In this document: in pieces, positions 41,701 through 50,905 of the stretch | Position numbering within the stretch: the stretch's first letter is position 1 | How the letters are laid out: each line of letters begins with the position of its first letter | From: a virus | Virus record (IMG/VR): IMGVR_UViG_3300042564_005954 | Span: 1-62,553 of that record | Length of the DNA: 62,553 nucleotides | Strand: one strand, 5' to 3' | The notes under the pieces: generated by a model | Database searches by the model: none | What the model saw: the letters and a program-made list of their open reading frames with translations, nothing else | Told to the model about the DNA's origin: nothing | Made by a program: the position numbers and the translations under genes

Positions 41701-42627
41701 TTAGCAACAGGATACGTTCTTCCTGCAAATGATCAAGCAGTTGATGTACAAATAACTCATCCTTTTTTACAAAATTACGCAGCATATAGAAATGCTTATA
41801 TAGCATTAACAGGTGATACTACAACATTACCAGTAGGTGTTGGTGCAGGTGTTGATTGTACAGGTGCAGGTAATGATACTGCATCAATTTTATTTAGACA
41901 ATCAAAATTTGCACCATTAACAATTGATAAACCAAAAGGAAAACAACAGGCTATTTACTTAAATGAAAATCTTGTAGATCTTACATCATTTTCAGCAAGT
42001 AATCCAATTTCATTTAATTTTAACGGTGTAACAACAAGTCAAAATTTACAAGCAAGTCCAAGTCTTACCGCGATTGCAAATTTATCAACGGTTGATTATG
42101 AAAGAAATGTAAAAAATTCATTTGATACATTTGATCAATATCTTTTAGGTAAGCAATCATGTGGATCTTATCTTTTCTTATCATCTGATGATCATAAAAA
42201 TATTCAAGTTGATGGAGATTCAATACAATCTACAAAACTTATTCAATTTGGAAGTTCAAATTCTATAAACGTTCCTCTTGTTTTCCAATACAGAATGACT
42301 GATTACTACGGAGCTGGAGATGGTACTTCTGGCGGATTAGGTAATGTTGGTGGAGATGTTACTGGAGCAATAACAAATTTAACATACTCTAAAAAAATAG
42401 GTATCGACATATATCCTAATGGAACTGATGTTTATCAATACGATATAGAGGTTTCTTCAAAATATAGATCTGATAATCTTAACCTAGATGTATTTCCATC
42501 TGCAAGTGTATCTACAAGTTTAGGCGATTTGGAGAGAGTACTTAATACACTTAATCCTAGCGTAACTGAAACTAAGGTTAATCAGGCAGTTAATACTGGT
42601 AATACATCAGGATTAAACATAGGTTAA
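38779..42627 (+). CDS. Large tail/baseplate structural protein
   Basis: A 1282-residue virion protein. It contains a coiled-coil segment (VQLQDLNNQKLTLESSIKEL, about residues 425-460), several beta-sandwich-like regions, and a C-terminal Gly-rich end (TGNTSGLNIG). Fibronectin-like spacing is seen around residues 520-640. Likely a peripheral baseplate or long-fibre base protein. No family recognised. Confidence 0.5.
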   Translation: MAENNSISTLLPQLLRLFNNSLEGFEKVNEAITSSKESVTIDVQNEDGTIQRLTIPSFGYLKNTVDRLNKNFQTLTNIGGGDSSVRLADGTFRKLVLAKLPTEASDITSLNSINEFSVKPNWFFEELINPLLYVKFDITGQAPITTEQAIVRRYILDTVSQSQINYFNSELNGRNDINFDDFLQNIVDRNISYVLDEAVVDVPPREKRYSGNFSVIRISTVDVTEEINGVSVTTQKKLYKLNKLNYTDVDAQFPDTISLKVGDSLDVISDPIDTRYVVKQVDSSTNSVVLELIEGSKGIPIGADVLKIGANQSDQLFVDVTVGFNERCVTFIKTVDPNSRIPAVNWSPGSAFFTSDLITINTEGTQQTLAEFYKDTALDFGRYLLSFAKDKYITTAEGVVPNAPTLNTSDFSVKLINAQLTNSNAIVQLQDLNNQKLTLESSIKELDSAIAKKKTKIQTTNYATEVERDADKNALQGLITDRSTQSELYSSVVKEIDAKGKDSSVASILPKYRVRGFWPLPEEKSTPETGPQKIVKFVVRYRYLSEDGAANPVDQFTYVDGTGQSQGAFSNYVEVESVVRPRIKNNITGKYEWAPINDSDANAININQLDIPISKGEQVEIQVKTVSEAGWPSNPLESIYSAPVRISFPANLSSDSVVESILEQNREDLAKVNLESDLNAKGIDQHLASSFIANSNYFAHSASFIASGFLSDNQTPIDLFTKLSQIQAQLNEFNEILKRASGELVVNLVDDLGNVIKLARNSVTKVFAGFYSQQVKDLDDPRGAIISKTYFVNLANSNQTGLQLIARVAGSRGRMVKQSENPNATSAEIANGSVILPATYSWLNNSYLNQSDGRQTFNTNDSDYNIIRKYDLTPISLSNPDVITGENYGQIKSFPPFQSTQNKNQFIYCRFKDVSSEDVFYNYINPDFDEGITSAVRYTINLDTAENFYSRPSQQTASSGFIWGGGFDNAGLPTLATGYVLPANDQAVDVQITHPFLQNYAAYRNAYIALTGDTTTLPVGVGAGVDCTGAGNDTASILFRQSKFAPLTIDKPKGKQQAIYLNENLVDLTSFSASNPISFNFNGVTTSQNLQASPSLTAIANLSTVDYERNVKNSFDTFDQYLLGKQSCGSYLFLSSDDHKNIQVDGDSIQSTKLIQFGSSNSINVPLVFQYRMTDYYGAGDGTSGGLGNVGGDVTGAITNLTYSKKIGIDIYPNGTDVYQYDIEVSSKYRSDNLNLDVFPSASVSTSLGDLERVLNTLNPSVTETKVNQAVNTGNTSGLNIG

Positions 42628-42669
42628 TATAATAGCTTTGTTAAGAATAAATAAAAAAAGTAAAGATAA

Positions 42670-45600
42670 ATGGTCGAGAAATTACTTGACAAAGCATCAT
42701 ATAGTCTTGTTCGTACAAATCCTAAACTTACAGCAAATGTTAAATTAATAAGTAATGGTAATGACATTTACCTAGAATCTTTTAGTGCTAATAATGCGCT
42801 GTCGTCTTCTTCTTTTAAAGCATTTAAAGTTGATGAATCTTCAACATATGATCAAGATGTTTTTAGGTTTTTTCAAAAAGGTAAATTTCCTATTGACTTA
42901 GCATTTGAAGTATTTCAAGAATTTAGTGATACTTCAGTTCTTAATTCATACAATAATCAGTATGAAATGTTTTATAGTGCAGGGGCTAGATCAATTAATT
43001 CTGAGGTTTATACTGAAGATTTAGGAATTCTTGCACCTCTTTGGTTAGATGAACAAATACCTAATTATTTTGTTATTTTCAGACTGGACAATCCTGCTGC
43101 AGTAAATAATCTTTATGCTTCTTTTGCAAATGAAAATGCAGAATTGGCACAAACTTCAGTAGATTTTGTTCAAAATGTTTTAGAAAATTGTACAGCAATA
43201 AAAACATTTGATTTAACAACTGCATCTCCTTTAGGAAGATATATTAGAAATTACAGAAATCAAGAATCATTTCCAAAGGCTTCTCTATTTACAACCTGGA
43301 GAAATGATCAGCCTTTTCTTTGGAATGGTATATCTTATTATGGTGGAGGATTTACATCTAGTGGTAATTTTGTTTATGATGATCTTGTAACAAAAGATGC
43401 AACAATTATACAAAATGAATATTACGTAACACAAGGTTTTCAAAGAAATGGTGTTATACTTGCAAATTTATTAAACCTTGAGTTTCTTTTTACTGATGAT
43501 TATGCAAGTGATTATTCAGTAAATAGATACTTTGGACTTTATGTTAATGAAGTAGAAGAAGGACTGTTTGATATATCTGGAACTTCATTTTATAAAAATT
43601 CAGAAAAATCACAACTACCAAAAATAAAGTCAGATAAAGAAGTTTCAGAACTTCTTAACACAACATTTGAATTAACAAATCCAAATGGCATTGTTCTCTA
43701 TCTTGATCCTTCTAAAGTTACAACATCTACTGGGTTACCTACACCACAGAGAGTTTCAGAAGTAGAGTCAATCTTTTATGTAAAAGATAAAACAGGTTCA
43801 TTTCATACAGTTAAGAAAGGCTCAACATGGGGTAATAACCAAATAAGACTTTTTGATACGAAAGTTGATATTTCACTTTTTGCAGGCTTTAAACAACCTG
43901 ATACATTTGCAGATGCAACCGTTTTAAGTAGAAAGGGATATGCACTGTCTAGTTTTAAAGTGTTAGGTGAAGTTCCAGATGGAGCAAAGATAACATTTTA
44001 TGACGGTGTAACTTATGTAGGAGAAATTTCTGCAAATCTTTCATTAACAAATGGTCCAGGTACAAGCAGTTTTCAATTTTTTAATCCAACAGGAACATCG
44101 CAAGAAATAGTAAAAGCAATGACATCTGCTCTTAATATAGGTATACCTGAAAATAAAAGATTTTTTACAGGATCATATAATAATGATGTACTTTACGTTA
44201 AAAGTAGATTTGCTGGTACACGTTTTAACAGATTAAATTTTACAATTGATTGGGACACATATCCTGATATTAACATTCAAAGTTTCCCTGAAACATCTGA
44301 ACTAATAACAAATGCAAATTTTGTAGGAGGTAATGACAAACCTAATAGTATTCTTAAAGTAAATGCTGGAGATCAAGAAAGATTTACGTTAGGTAACTAT
44401 GTACAAACAAAGGGAGGTTTTACTGTAATATTAGGATCTACTCCTTATTTAGATGAGCCTATATTTGATCCGTTTGGTACAATAATAGGTTATACTGATA
44501 TTGATAAATATGCAATTATAACACTTAATGACGATCAGGTACAAGTAACAAGAAATGGACAAGTTGCACTTTATTCTGATTATAGGCCTTCATTTGGTAG
44601 ATTTTCATTTTTTCCAGTAAGAGATTTTGATTTTGATTTTTATAGTACACAATATAGTCAATTAGGTGAACTTAACTATGAGATTGAATATTATAACCAA
44701 ACAATACCTGGAAGTGTTCCTCCAATTTATACAGGTATAAGTAGCAATCCTGACATTAGATCATTTTTTACAAACGGAGGATTTTCTAATCTTGTTGGTC
44801 TTATAAGAGAAACTGATGTTAACCAAAGTCAAAATCTTTTAGTAACATCTGAATACCAAAGATTAGAAGAAAACTATTTAAAAGAACAAGCAATTGCTTC
44901 AAGAGTAATACCTTACATAAATAAATGGTCTTACTATAATGATGGCAAAGACGTAAGAAATAATCCTTATCGTTTTGATTTAAGCGAATCTTTTGGCAGA
45001 TATAATTTTGCACCTTCTAAATGGACAGTAGGTCAAAATCCTGAAGGCTTTACACATGAATGGTTTTATCTTTGTGAATTTCCTGAATACTTTACGCAAG
45101 AAGCAATTGAGAGTTCATGGAGTTATATTGATGTTGCACCATTTGATACAATAGAAGAAAATCCTTTTACAAATACAGCATACACGCCTGGAACATTTCA
45201 AAATGTTACTACAAATAATTTTGATAAGTATTTTATTATTGATAAATTTGAAACAGGTGGCATAACTTTAATTGACAGACAATTAAGATATGGTAGATTT
45301 TCAGGTGGAGATTCTGAAAATTATGCAGAATCATTTTTAAGAGGTGTTAGAATAATAGCAAAATCAAAATCAAAATTTGATCAATTTATAAACTTTAATG
45401 CTAGTAAAATAGCATATGTAAAAAATGGAGATTTTAATGATTACAAATTTTCTGTTATCTTAATACCTAATAATCCTGTCAAGCCTGAACAACAGATAAA
45501 ATTTGTTAAAAATGAAAAGTGGAAAACAATTACCATGATGGTTTTTGTTACAATTGAAAATGATTGTGTAACATTTGGTAAACAGTCTATAGATAGAACT

Positions 45601-47295
45601 TCTCTTTATTCTTTAGAAAGTAATTTTATAACTAACCAAGATTGTTCTCCTCTTATAACAACTGAATCTTCTTATCAATATTCAAATGGAAAAATGCAAG
45701 GTAGTATATCATTTACTTCTTCTTCATTTGATACCACCATAGGTCTTTATACTATCCAAGGACTTCCTGATATAAATGGAATACCTACTGATTTTATTAA
45801 TGATATACAAGTTGGGTATGATGGTAATTATACTCCAATAGAATTTCAAATTGATGGAGATACTTATAAAATAGAAGGTATCGCAAGAGTACTTACAACA
45901 AATGTTTTATTAGCATCTACGATATTAAAAAATGGTGTTCCTTATAGTTTACCTAATCCCTTTCCATCAGCTAGTAAATTAAGATCTGCTACTTATAATG
46001 TAGTAGGTGGTGGCTACAGAGAATTTTCTTATAGAATGAGTTATGTTGGTTTTGCATCAATATTTAATGCGGTAAATCAAGGAGATCCTAATATTGTATA
46101 TGAAACCGTTTTGGAAAATGGACAAAGAGCATTAAACAGTGATGGAACATTTGCACAAACTTTTTCTATAGAATTAAGATCACAAGATGATATTCTTAAA
46201 TCGGTGTACTTAGGAGTTTTACCTGATCCTAATAAACCTACTGCCTTTAACCTAACTGATGTTATAGGTTACAATCTTTCTTTGCAAAAGGTTCCTAGGG
46301 TAACACCCATTGCTAGACATAGTGGATATTATGAACCACTTTCTTATGATCTTTTTAAATTTAGAGATCCTTATCTTAATGTTGATTTTAATGGAAATGT
46401 AACAGGATCATTTACAGGTTCTACAGGAGGCGGTTTTATTCCTGATCAAGAATATAAAGAAAAGGTTTTAGCATTAACAAGATATGCAAATACACAATTT
46501 TATAGCCAAGATGTTTTATTTGGTCAAATAAAAAACCTATTTTACCATAAAGTAAATCAAGAAGACCCTTCAACAATATTAGAGCTTTCTAATAATAGTG
46601 CATATAAAAGTCTTTATCCACTTATTAATGAAGTAGGTATTTTAAGTAGAAATTTTTATACGTTTTCTTCTAATTGGGAACCTGGTTATTTTGTAAAAAG
46701 CATTGATAAAACTGCAATCGCTGAAGTGATAGGTACAAGATCAATGTTAGAAAAGAAATCATTCTTTGGTTCAAAATATCTAAAGGTGCCACAACAAATA
46801 ACATTACAGACATTTACTCCTAGCGAATTTCAAAAAGCTGCTATAAATCAACCTAGTCTTATTGGTGGAAATTTTATGGTTAATGAAACATCTTCTACTC
46901 TTGACTTTTACTTATTTATACAAAAAAGACTTATAGAAATTTTGTTTAATCCTATAAAGGAAACATTTCAAAAATATATTAATCCTCTTTATAGTTTTGG
47001 TAGTGAACAAACAATTGATGATGATGTAACAGAATACATTACACAAAATATATTGCAATTATATAAAGTACAAAATGTAGAACTTTACGTAAGAAACACA
47101 AGACAACCTATAGGAAATATTTACACAACAGCTGAATTAAATAATAGTGATAAATTAGCAGCAGGTCTTAATCCTACAGGTTCTTTTTCTTCAAAAATTC
47201 TTAATACTAATCCATTTGATTTAAGGTTAATATATAATAAAAATGCAGGATTTTCAGAATCTTTTGGATTTAGCATAACTATAGTTAAAAAATAA
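42670..47295 (+). CDS. Very large tail/baseplate structural protein
   Basis: A 1541-residue virion protein, the longest in the window. It has repeated beta-rich segments, FQKGKFPIDLAFEVFQEFSD near the start and many aromatic residues. The C-terminus is KNAGFSESFGFSITIVKK. No enzymatic motif is seen. By size and position it is likely a major peripheral baseplate or fibre-network component. A late motif for the next gene lies inside its 3' end. Confidence 0.5.
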   Translation: MVEKLLDKASYSLVRTNPKLTANVKLISNGNDIYLESFSANNALSSSSFKAFKVDESSTYDQDVFRFFQKGKFPIDLAFEVFQEFSDTSVLNSYNNQYEMFYSAGARSINSEVYTEDLGILAPLWLDEQIPNYFVIFRLDNPAAVNNLYASFANENAELAQTSVDFVQNVLENCTAIKTFDLTTASPLGRYIRNYRNQESFPKASLFTTWRNDQPFLWNGISYYGGGFTSSGNFVYDDLVTKDATIIQNEYYVTQGFQRNGVILANLLNLEFLFTDDYASDYSVNRYFGLYVNEVEEGLFDISGTSFYKNSEKSQLPKIKSDKEVSELLNTTFELTNPNGIVLYLDPSKVTTSTGLPTPQRVSEVESIFYVKDKTGSFHTVKKGSTWGNNQIRLFDTKVDISLFAGFKQPDTFADATVLSRKGYALSSFKVLGEVPDGAKITFYDGVTYVGEISANLSLTNGPGTSSFQFFNPTGTSQEIVKAMTSALNIGIPENKRFFTGSYNNDVLYVKSRFAGTRFNRLNFTIDWDTYPDINIQSFPETSELITNANFVGGNDKPNSILKVNAGDQERFTLGNYVQTKGGFTVILGSTPYLDEPIFDPFGTIIGYTDIDKYAIITLNDDQVQVTRNGQVALYSDYRPSFGRFSFFPVRDFDFDFYSTQYSQLGELNYEIEYYNQTIPGSVPPIYTGISSNPDIRSFFTNGGFSNLVGLIRETDVNQSQNLLVTSEYQRLEENYLKEQAIASRVIPYINKWSYYNDGKDVRNNPYRFDLSESFGRYNFAPSKWTVGQNPEGFTHEWFYLCEFPEYFTQEAIESSWSYIDVAPFDTIEENPFTNTAYTPGTFQNVTTNNFDKYFIIDKFETGGITLIDRQLRYGRFSGGDSENYAESFLRGVRIIAKSKSKFDQFINFNASKIAYVKNGDFNDYKFSVILIPNNPVKPEQQIKFVKNEKWKTITMMVFVTIENDCVTFGKQSIDRTSLYSLESNFITNQDCSPLITTESSYQYSNGKMQGSISFTSSSFDTTIGLYTIQGLPDINGIPTDFINDIQVGYDGNYTPIEFQIDGDTYKIEGIARVLTTNVLLASTILKNGVPYSLPNPFPSASKLRSATYNVVGGGYREFSYRMSYVGFASIFNAVNQGDPNIVYETVLENGQRALNSDGTFAQTFSIELRSQDDILKSVYLGVLPDPNKPTAFNLTDVIGYNLSLQKVPRVTPIARHSGYYEPLSYDLFKFRDPYLNVDFNGNVTGSFTGSTGGGFIPDQEYKEKVLALTRYANTQFYSQDVLFGQIKNLFYHKVNQEDPSTILELSNNSAYKSLYPLINEVGILSRNFYTFSSNWEPGYFVKSIDKTAIAEVIGTRSMLEKKSFFGSKYLKVPQQITLQTFTPSEFQKAAINQPSLIGGNFMVNETSSTLDFYLFIQKRLIEILFNPIKETFQKYINPLYSFGSEQTIDDDVTEYITQNILQLYKVQNVELYVRNTRQPIGNIYTTAELNNSDKLAAGLNPTGSFSSKILNTNPFDLRLIYNKNAGFSESFGFSITIVKK
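47228..47239 (+). promoter_or_regulatory. Late-promoter-like motif inside a coding region
   Basis: TAATATATAATA, 65-76 bases before the fibre gene at 47304 and inside the 3' end of the gene at 42670. Same core as the intergenic copies. Confidence 0.4.
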
Positions 47296-47303
47296 AATAA
47301 GAG

Positions 47304-49871
47304 ATGCCTATAACCATAAAGGAGCTTTTAGCGTCAGATACTATTTCTCAGGCAACTGATAAGATAAATTTTAATTTTGATCAACTTCTATTAAATGGAG
47401 GTGGGCCAGAAGGTCCAATTGGTCCATTAGGCCCTCAAGGGCCAGTTGGTGGAAGAGGTCTTAGAGGTACTCAATGGTATGAAGATCCTGCTGCATCGCC
47501 AGGTACTAATCCTAACAGTCTTATTTTTATTAATCTTTTAGAAGGAGATTCATATCTTCAATCTGATGGAACTGTATGGGAATATAATGGTACCGTATGG
47601 ATTGTTACTGCTGTTAATTTAACAGGTCCTCAAGGTTTACCTGGTATTTCTGCCGGGTTTGGCTATTTTGGACAAACTGCATTAGTAAATGAAAACACTA
47701 TTTATCCTAATGTTATGCCAAGTGGTATAGGTGGTGGTGCTAATACAGTAAATCAAGGTGTACCTGCTGTTATGTTAGGCGGTGTGGTTTCTAACACTAC
47801 ACCTGTACCTAGTATTTCTTTTACTACTGCATATCAAATTGATAATAATATTGCACAATCTATTGGAAGTGAAATAACATCACTCTTTATTCATCAAAAA
47901 GATTCAACATCTTCAAGTATAACATTTCATGGCGGTGGTTTTTTAGCAACAGACAAGTTTGAACAAAATATTATAGGAAACCTTTCAACAATAGGATTAG
48001 GTATAGATGATAGATTAGTATTTACGGTTCCTAAACCTGCAACAACTCCTACACAAATAGACGATTTAGTAGGTCTTGAATTTATTACTACTAAAAAGGG
48101 TCAAAGATCATACTCAGGTAAAGCAATAGAACATTACACTGGATTAGATACCACAACACCTGTATTAGGTAGTGAATATTCAGATTATAGAATAGTAGTT
48201 GGTCAAAGTAATCCTAGCATTCAACCTAAATTTAGTGTTTCAGTTTCTACACCTTCTAGCACTCTTCAATTAGGAGGAAGTATTACGTTTCCAGGAAATC
48301 CAACAATTTCTTCTGCAGTAGGTAGTAGATTTTTACTTGATGTTGTTAATGCGCAAATACTTACTTCTGGACAAAATCTTATAGTGGCAAATGATGTTAT
48401 AACAATTAGATCTAATAATTCTAATGTTGATACAACTGCTTTAGGTAATATCAGTCATGTATCTGCAAATTTAATAAATACGGTTACTTCTGGAATTTCT
48501 AATAATGTAACCTCTAGCGGTAATATAACTCATACTATTTTTAACGGTGCGTTTTCATCAAGAGCAAGTGCAGGTTCTTTAAGTCAAGCTAATACACCTC
48601 TTAACTTAGTAGGATGGTCTTATCTTTACTCAAGAAATGGTATAGACCTAAATGCTAATGCAACAGGTAGCCAAATTCTTTTAACATCTCAAGGTAGTGT
48701 TGGATTAACTGCAGTTACACAAAATATAACATTAACTGCATCTTCTGCAAATGTTCAGGTTAATGCTCCTGCTGGCCAAATAGACTTAACCGGATTAAGA
48801 GTAAACATACAAGCTACTGGAGCTGCGGGCGGAAGTGGTGGTAGAATAGACCTAACAACATCGTTTGATGATATTAATATAGTATCCGCAAGAGGTGTTA
48901 ATATACTTACAGGTACAACAGGTGCAACACAAACCTTTGATGTTGGTGCAGGAACTATTGATATCTTTTCTAATTTAAACACTACTATAAATGCAGGTGG
49001 GGCTTCTAGCATTTTAAGTTTGCTTTCAGGAAATAACATAGTTCTTACTGCAACAAATATAATTGATGTTAATTGTAATAATTTAGATATTGATGCAACT
49101 GCATTTATTACAATAGATGGGTCACTTATTGCTTTAACATCTACATTAGGAACATTAATACAATCAAGCGCATCAGTTACAATAAGTGGTACATCATCAA
49201 GTAGCCAAGTAACAATTCAAAATTCAAAAAGTAGAACAAGTGCAGCCGCAAACACAACATTACCAACCCTGCCTATTCAAATAGTTGGCGAAGTTTCTCC
49301 TAGTATAACATCTTTAACTGGTGTTGGGCGAGGTATTATTGTTACAAGAACTACTCCTGTAATTGCCAGTGGCACATGTACATATACTGCAGTAGGTTCA
49401 ATTGATGATTGCGTAATAAATTGGATAAAAATAGGATCTATAGTTCAAGTAAATGGGTATGTTGATTATAATACTGGGACCGGTAATGGCGTAGGTTTAG
49501 GTCTTATTCCACTACCTATTATCATGGCAAGCTCATCTGATATAAATGGTCTTTATGGTAATGGCACTGCTTATATAGAAAGTTACATAGGAGGTGGTGG
49601 TAATTCATATGCTGCTAAAATGGTTCCGGTCGAAGTAAAACAGGGGCAAACTGGGGTTGATAAATTTTATTTTGTTTGTGTACATGAACCTACAACTACA
49701 GCAAGTGGTGGCGATACCGATGCTAGGTTTGCATCAAGTTTACAGGTAGAACAAGGTGTTTTTAATGGTGTAAGACAACCGAAAGATTCCAGCAGTGTTG
49801 GAGGATGGACAAATGTTATAAATGCAAAATCAAATATTAGATTTAGTTTTAGTTATAGATTAGAACCTTAA
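47304..49871 (+). CDS. Collagen-like tail fibre protein
   Basis: An 855-residue fibre. After an attachment-like head (1-32) come Gly-X-Y collagen triplets (GPEGPIGPLGPQGPVGGRG, 34-52, and a short second GPQGLPG later). A long Ser/Thr/Asn-rich beta-helix-like shaft follows (about 350-650) and then a globular C-terminal domain, probably receptor-binding. The collagen element implies a trimer. The N-terminus shares a pattern with the gene at 35983. Confidence 0.7.
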   Translation: MPITIKELLASDTISQATDKINFNFDQLLLNGGGPEGPIGPLGPQGPVGGRGLRGTQWYEDPAASPGTNPNSLIFINLLEGDSYLQSDGTVWEYNGTVWIVTAVNLTGPQGLPGISAGFGYFGQTALVNENTIYPNVMPSGIGGGANTVNQGVPAVMLGGVVSNTTPVPSISFTTAYQIDNNIAQSIGSEITSLFIHQKDSTSSSITFHGGGFLATDKFEQNIIGNLSTIGLGIDDRLVFTVPKPATTPTQIDDLVGLEFITTKKGQRSYSGKAIEHYTGLDTTTPVLGSEYSDYRIVVGQSNPSIQPKFSVSVSTPSSTLQLGGSITFPGNPTISSAVGSRFLLDVVNAQILTSGQNLIVANDVITIRSNNSNVDTTALGNISHVSANLINTVTSGISNNVTSSGNITHTIFNGAFSSRASAGSLSQANTPLNLVGWSYLYSRNGIDLNANATGSQILLTSQGSVGLTAVTQNITLTASSANVQVNAPAGQIDLTGLRVNIQATGAAGGSGGRIDLTTSFDDINIVSARGVNILTGTTGATQTFDVGAGTIDIFSNLNTTINAGGASSILSLLSGNNIVLTATNIIDVNCNNLDIDATAFITIDGSLIALTSTLGTLIQSSASVTISGTSSSSQVTIQNSKSRTSAAANTTLPTLPIQIVGEVSPSITSLTGVGRGIIVTRTTPVIASGTCTYTAVGSIDDCVINWIKIGSIVQVNGYVDYNTGTGNGVGLGLIPLPIIMASSSDINGLYGNGTAYIESYIGGGGNSYAAKMVPVEVKQGQTGVDKFYFVCVHEPTTTASGGDTDARFASSLQVEQGVFNGVRQPKDSSSVGGWTNVINAKSNIRFSFSYRLEP

Positions 49872-49875
49872 AATT

Positions 49876-50112
49876 ATGACACAACAAGAAATTTTAGAAC
49901 TTAACGGATTTGTTAAAAGATATAGTGAAATACAAATCTCTATTGAAACAATGCAGAACACTATAGAGAGTTTAGCCAGAAAGCGTGATCTTCTTTTTGA
50001 TGAATTGGATGAAATGAAAACAAAAGAAGAACAGTTTATGACAAGTCTTATAGAAAAATATGGAGCTAGCGAAGTGACTCCTAATAAATTACTTAAATGG
50101 ATAAATGATTAA
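49876..50112 (+). CDS. Short coiled-coil protein
   Basis: A 78-residue protein with a heptad pattern (IQISIETMQNTIESLARKRD and onward) over about 50 residues. It overlaps the next gene by 8 bases. It could be a fibre chaperone, connector or an accessory of the lysis protein downstream. No family is recognised. Confidence 0.5.
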   Translation: MTQQEILELNGFVKRYSEIQISIETMQNTIESLARKRDLLFDELDEMKTKEEQFMTSLIEKYGASEVTPNKLLKWIND

Positions 50113-50893
50113 CATAATTAATACCACAATTAAGATCCTAACAGATCGTAGAACAACAAGAGCATTATTAGCTGCAATAATAGCTATTCTTGTATTCTTA
50201 TTAATGCAACAATGCGAAAGCACTTCTGCTGCAAAAAAAGATCTAACAAGACTTAAGAATAATTCCAAAGCTCTTCAAGATACCGTTAGAAATTATAAAG
50301 ATAAGTGGGGTAATTCAGTTGGAGAAATAAGAGGTCTTAATCTTACACTTAAAGAATTAGGAAATGCTATTAAATACGAAAAAGGTAGACCACCTATTAC
50401 AATTATTGATGTTAGAACTGAAATAGTAGAAAGAATAAAAGAAATACCTGTTTATATTAAAGATACACTAATTGTACAAGATACACTTAAGTTTGAATCC
50501 GAATTGTTTATATCTGAAAGTGATACATTTGGAAAAAGTAGCAGATCAATTTCAGTAGGCATACCGTTTAGTGTTAAAGATAAACTTAAGTTTGGTAAAG
50601 CAAATATAGAACTTAAACAAAACATTTGGTTGAGTGCATCTATATTACAGGATAAAAAGACAAAGGAAGTTTTTGTTCAAGTTAAAAGTGATTATCCAAA
50701 TGCAACTTTTAATAACTTAAAAGGAATATTTATAGATCAAAAAAGTAAAGAGTTTAAAAGTTTAAAAAATTCTTACAGAAAAAGTTTTGGTTTAGGTATA
50801 AATTTAGGAATGGGATATATGCCACTTACCAATAATTTTGCTCCTTTTGTTGGTGTAGGTATTTCTTATACACCTAAGTTTTTACAATGGTAA
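50105..50893 (+). CDS. Spanin-like membrane/outer-membrane protein
   Basis: A 262-residue protein. A positively charged N-terminus and one transmembrane helix (19-35, ALLAAIIAILVFLLMQQ) precede a periplasmic coiled coil (about 40-90). Later strands end in GLGINLGMGYMPLTNNFAPF and VGVGISYTPKFLQW, which look like outer-membrane beta strands with an aromatic C-terminus. This layout, inner-membrane anchor, coil and outer-membrane end, would suit a unimolecular spanin that joins the two membranes in lysis. Similar proteins occur in other Bacteroidetes phages. The function is inferred. Confidence 0.5.
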   Translation: MINIINTTIKILTDRRTTRALLAAIIAILVFLLMQQCESTSAAKKDLTRLKNNSKALQDTVRNYKDKWGNSVGEIRGLNLTLKELGNAIKYEKGRPPITIIDVRTEIVERIKEIPVYIKDTLIVQDTLKFESELFISESDTFGKSSRSISVGIPFSVKDKLKFGKANIELKQNIWLSASILQDKKTKEVFVQVKSDYPNATFNNLKGIFIDQKSKEFKSLKNSYRKSFGLGINLGMGYMPLTNNFAPFVGVGISYTPKFLQW

Positions 50894-50905
50894 ATAAATA
50901 TAGTA

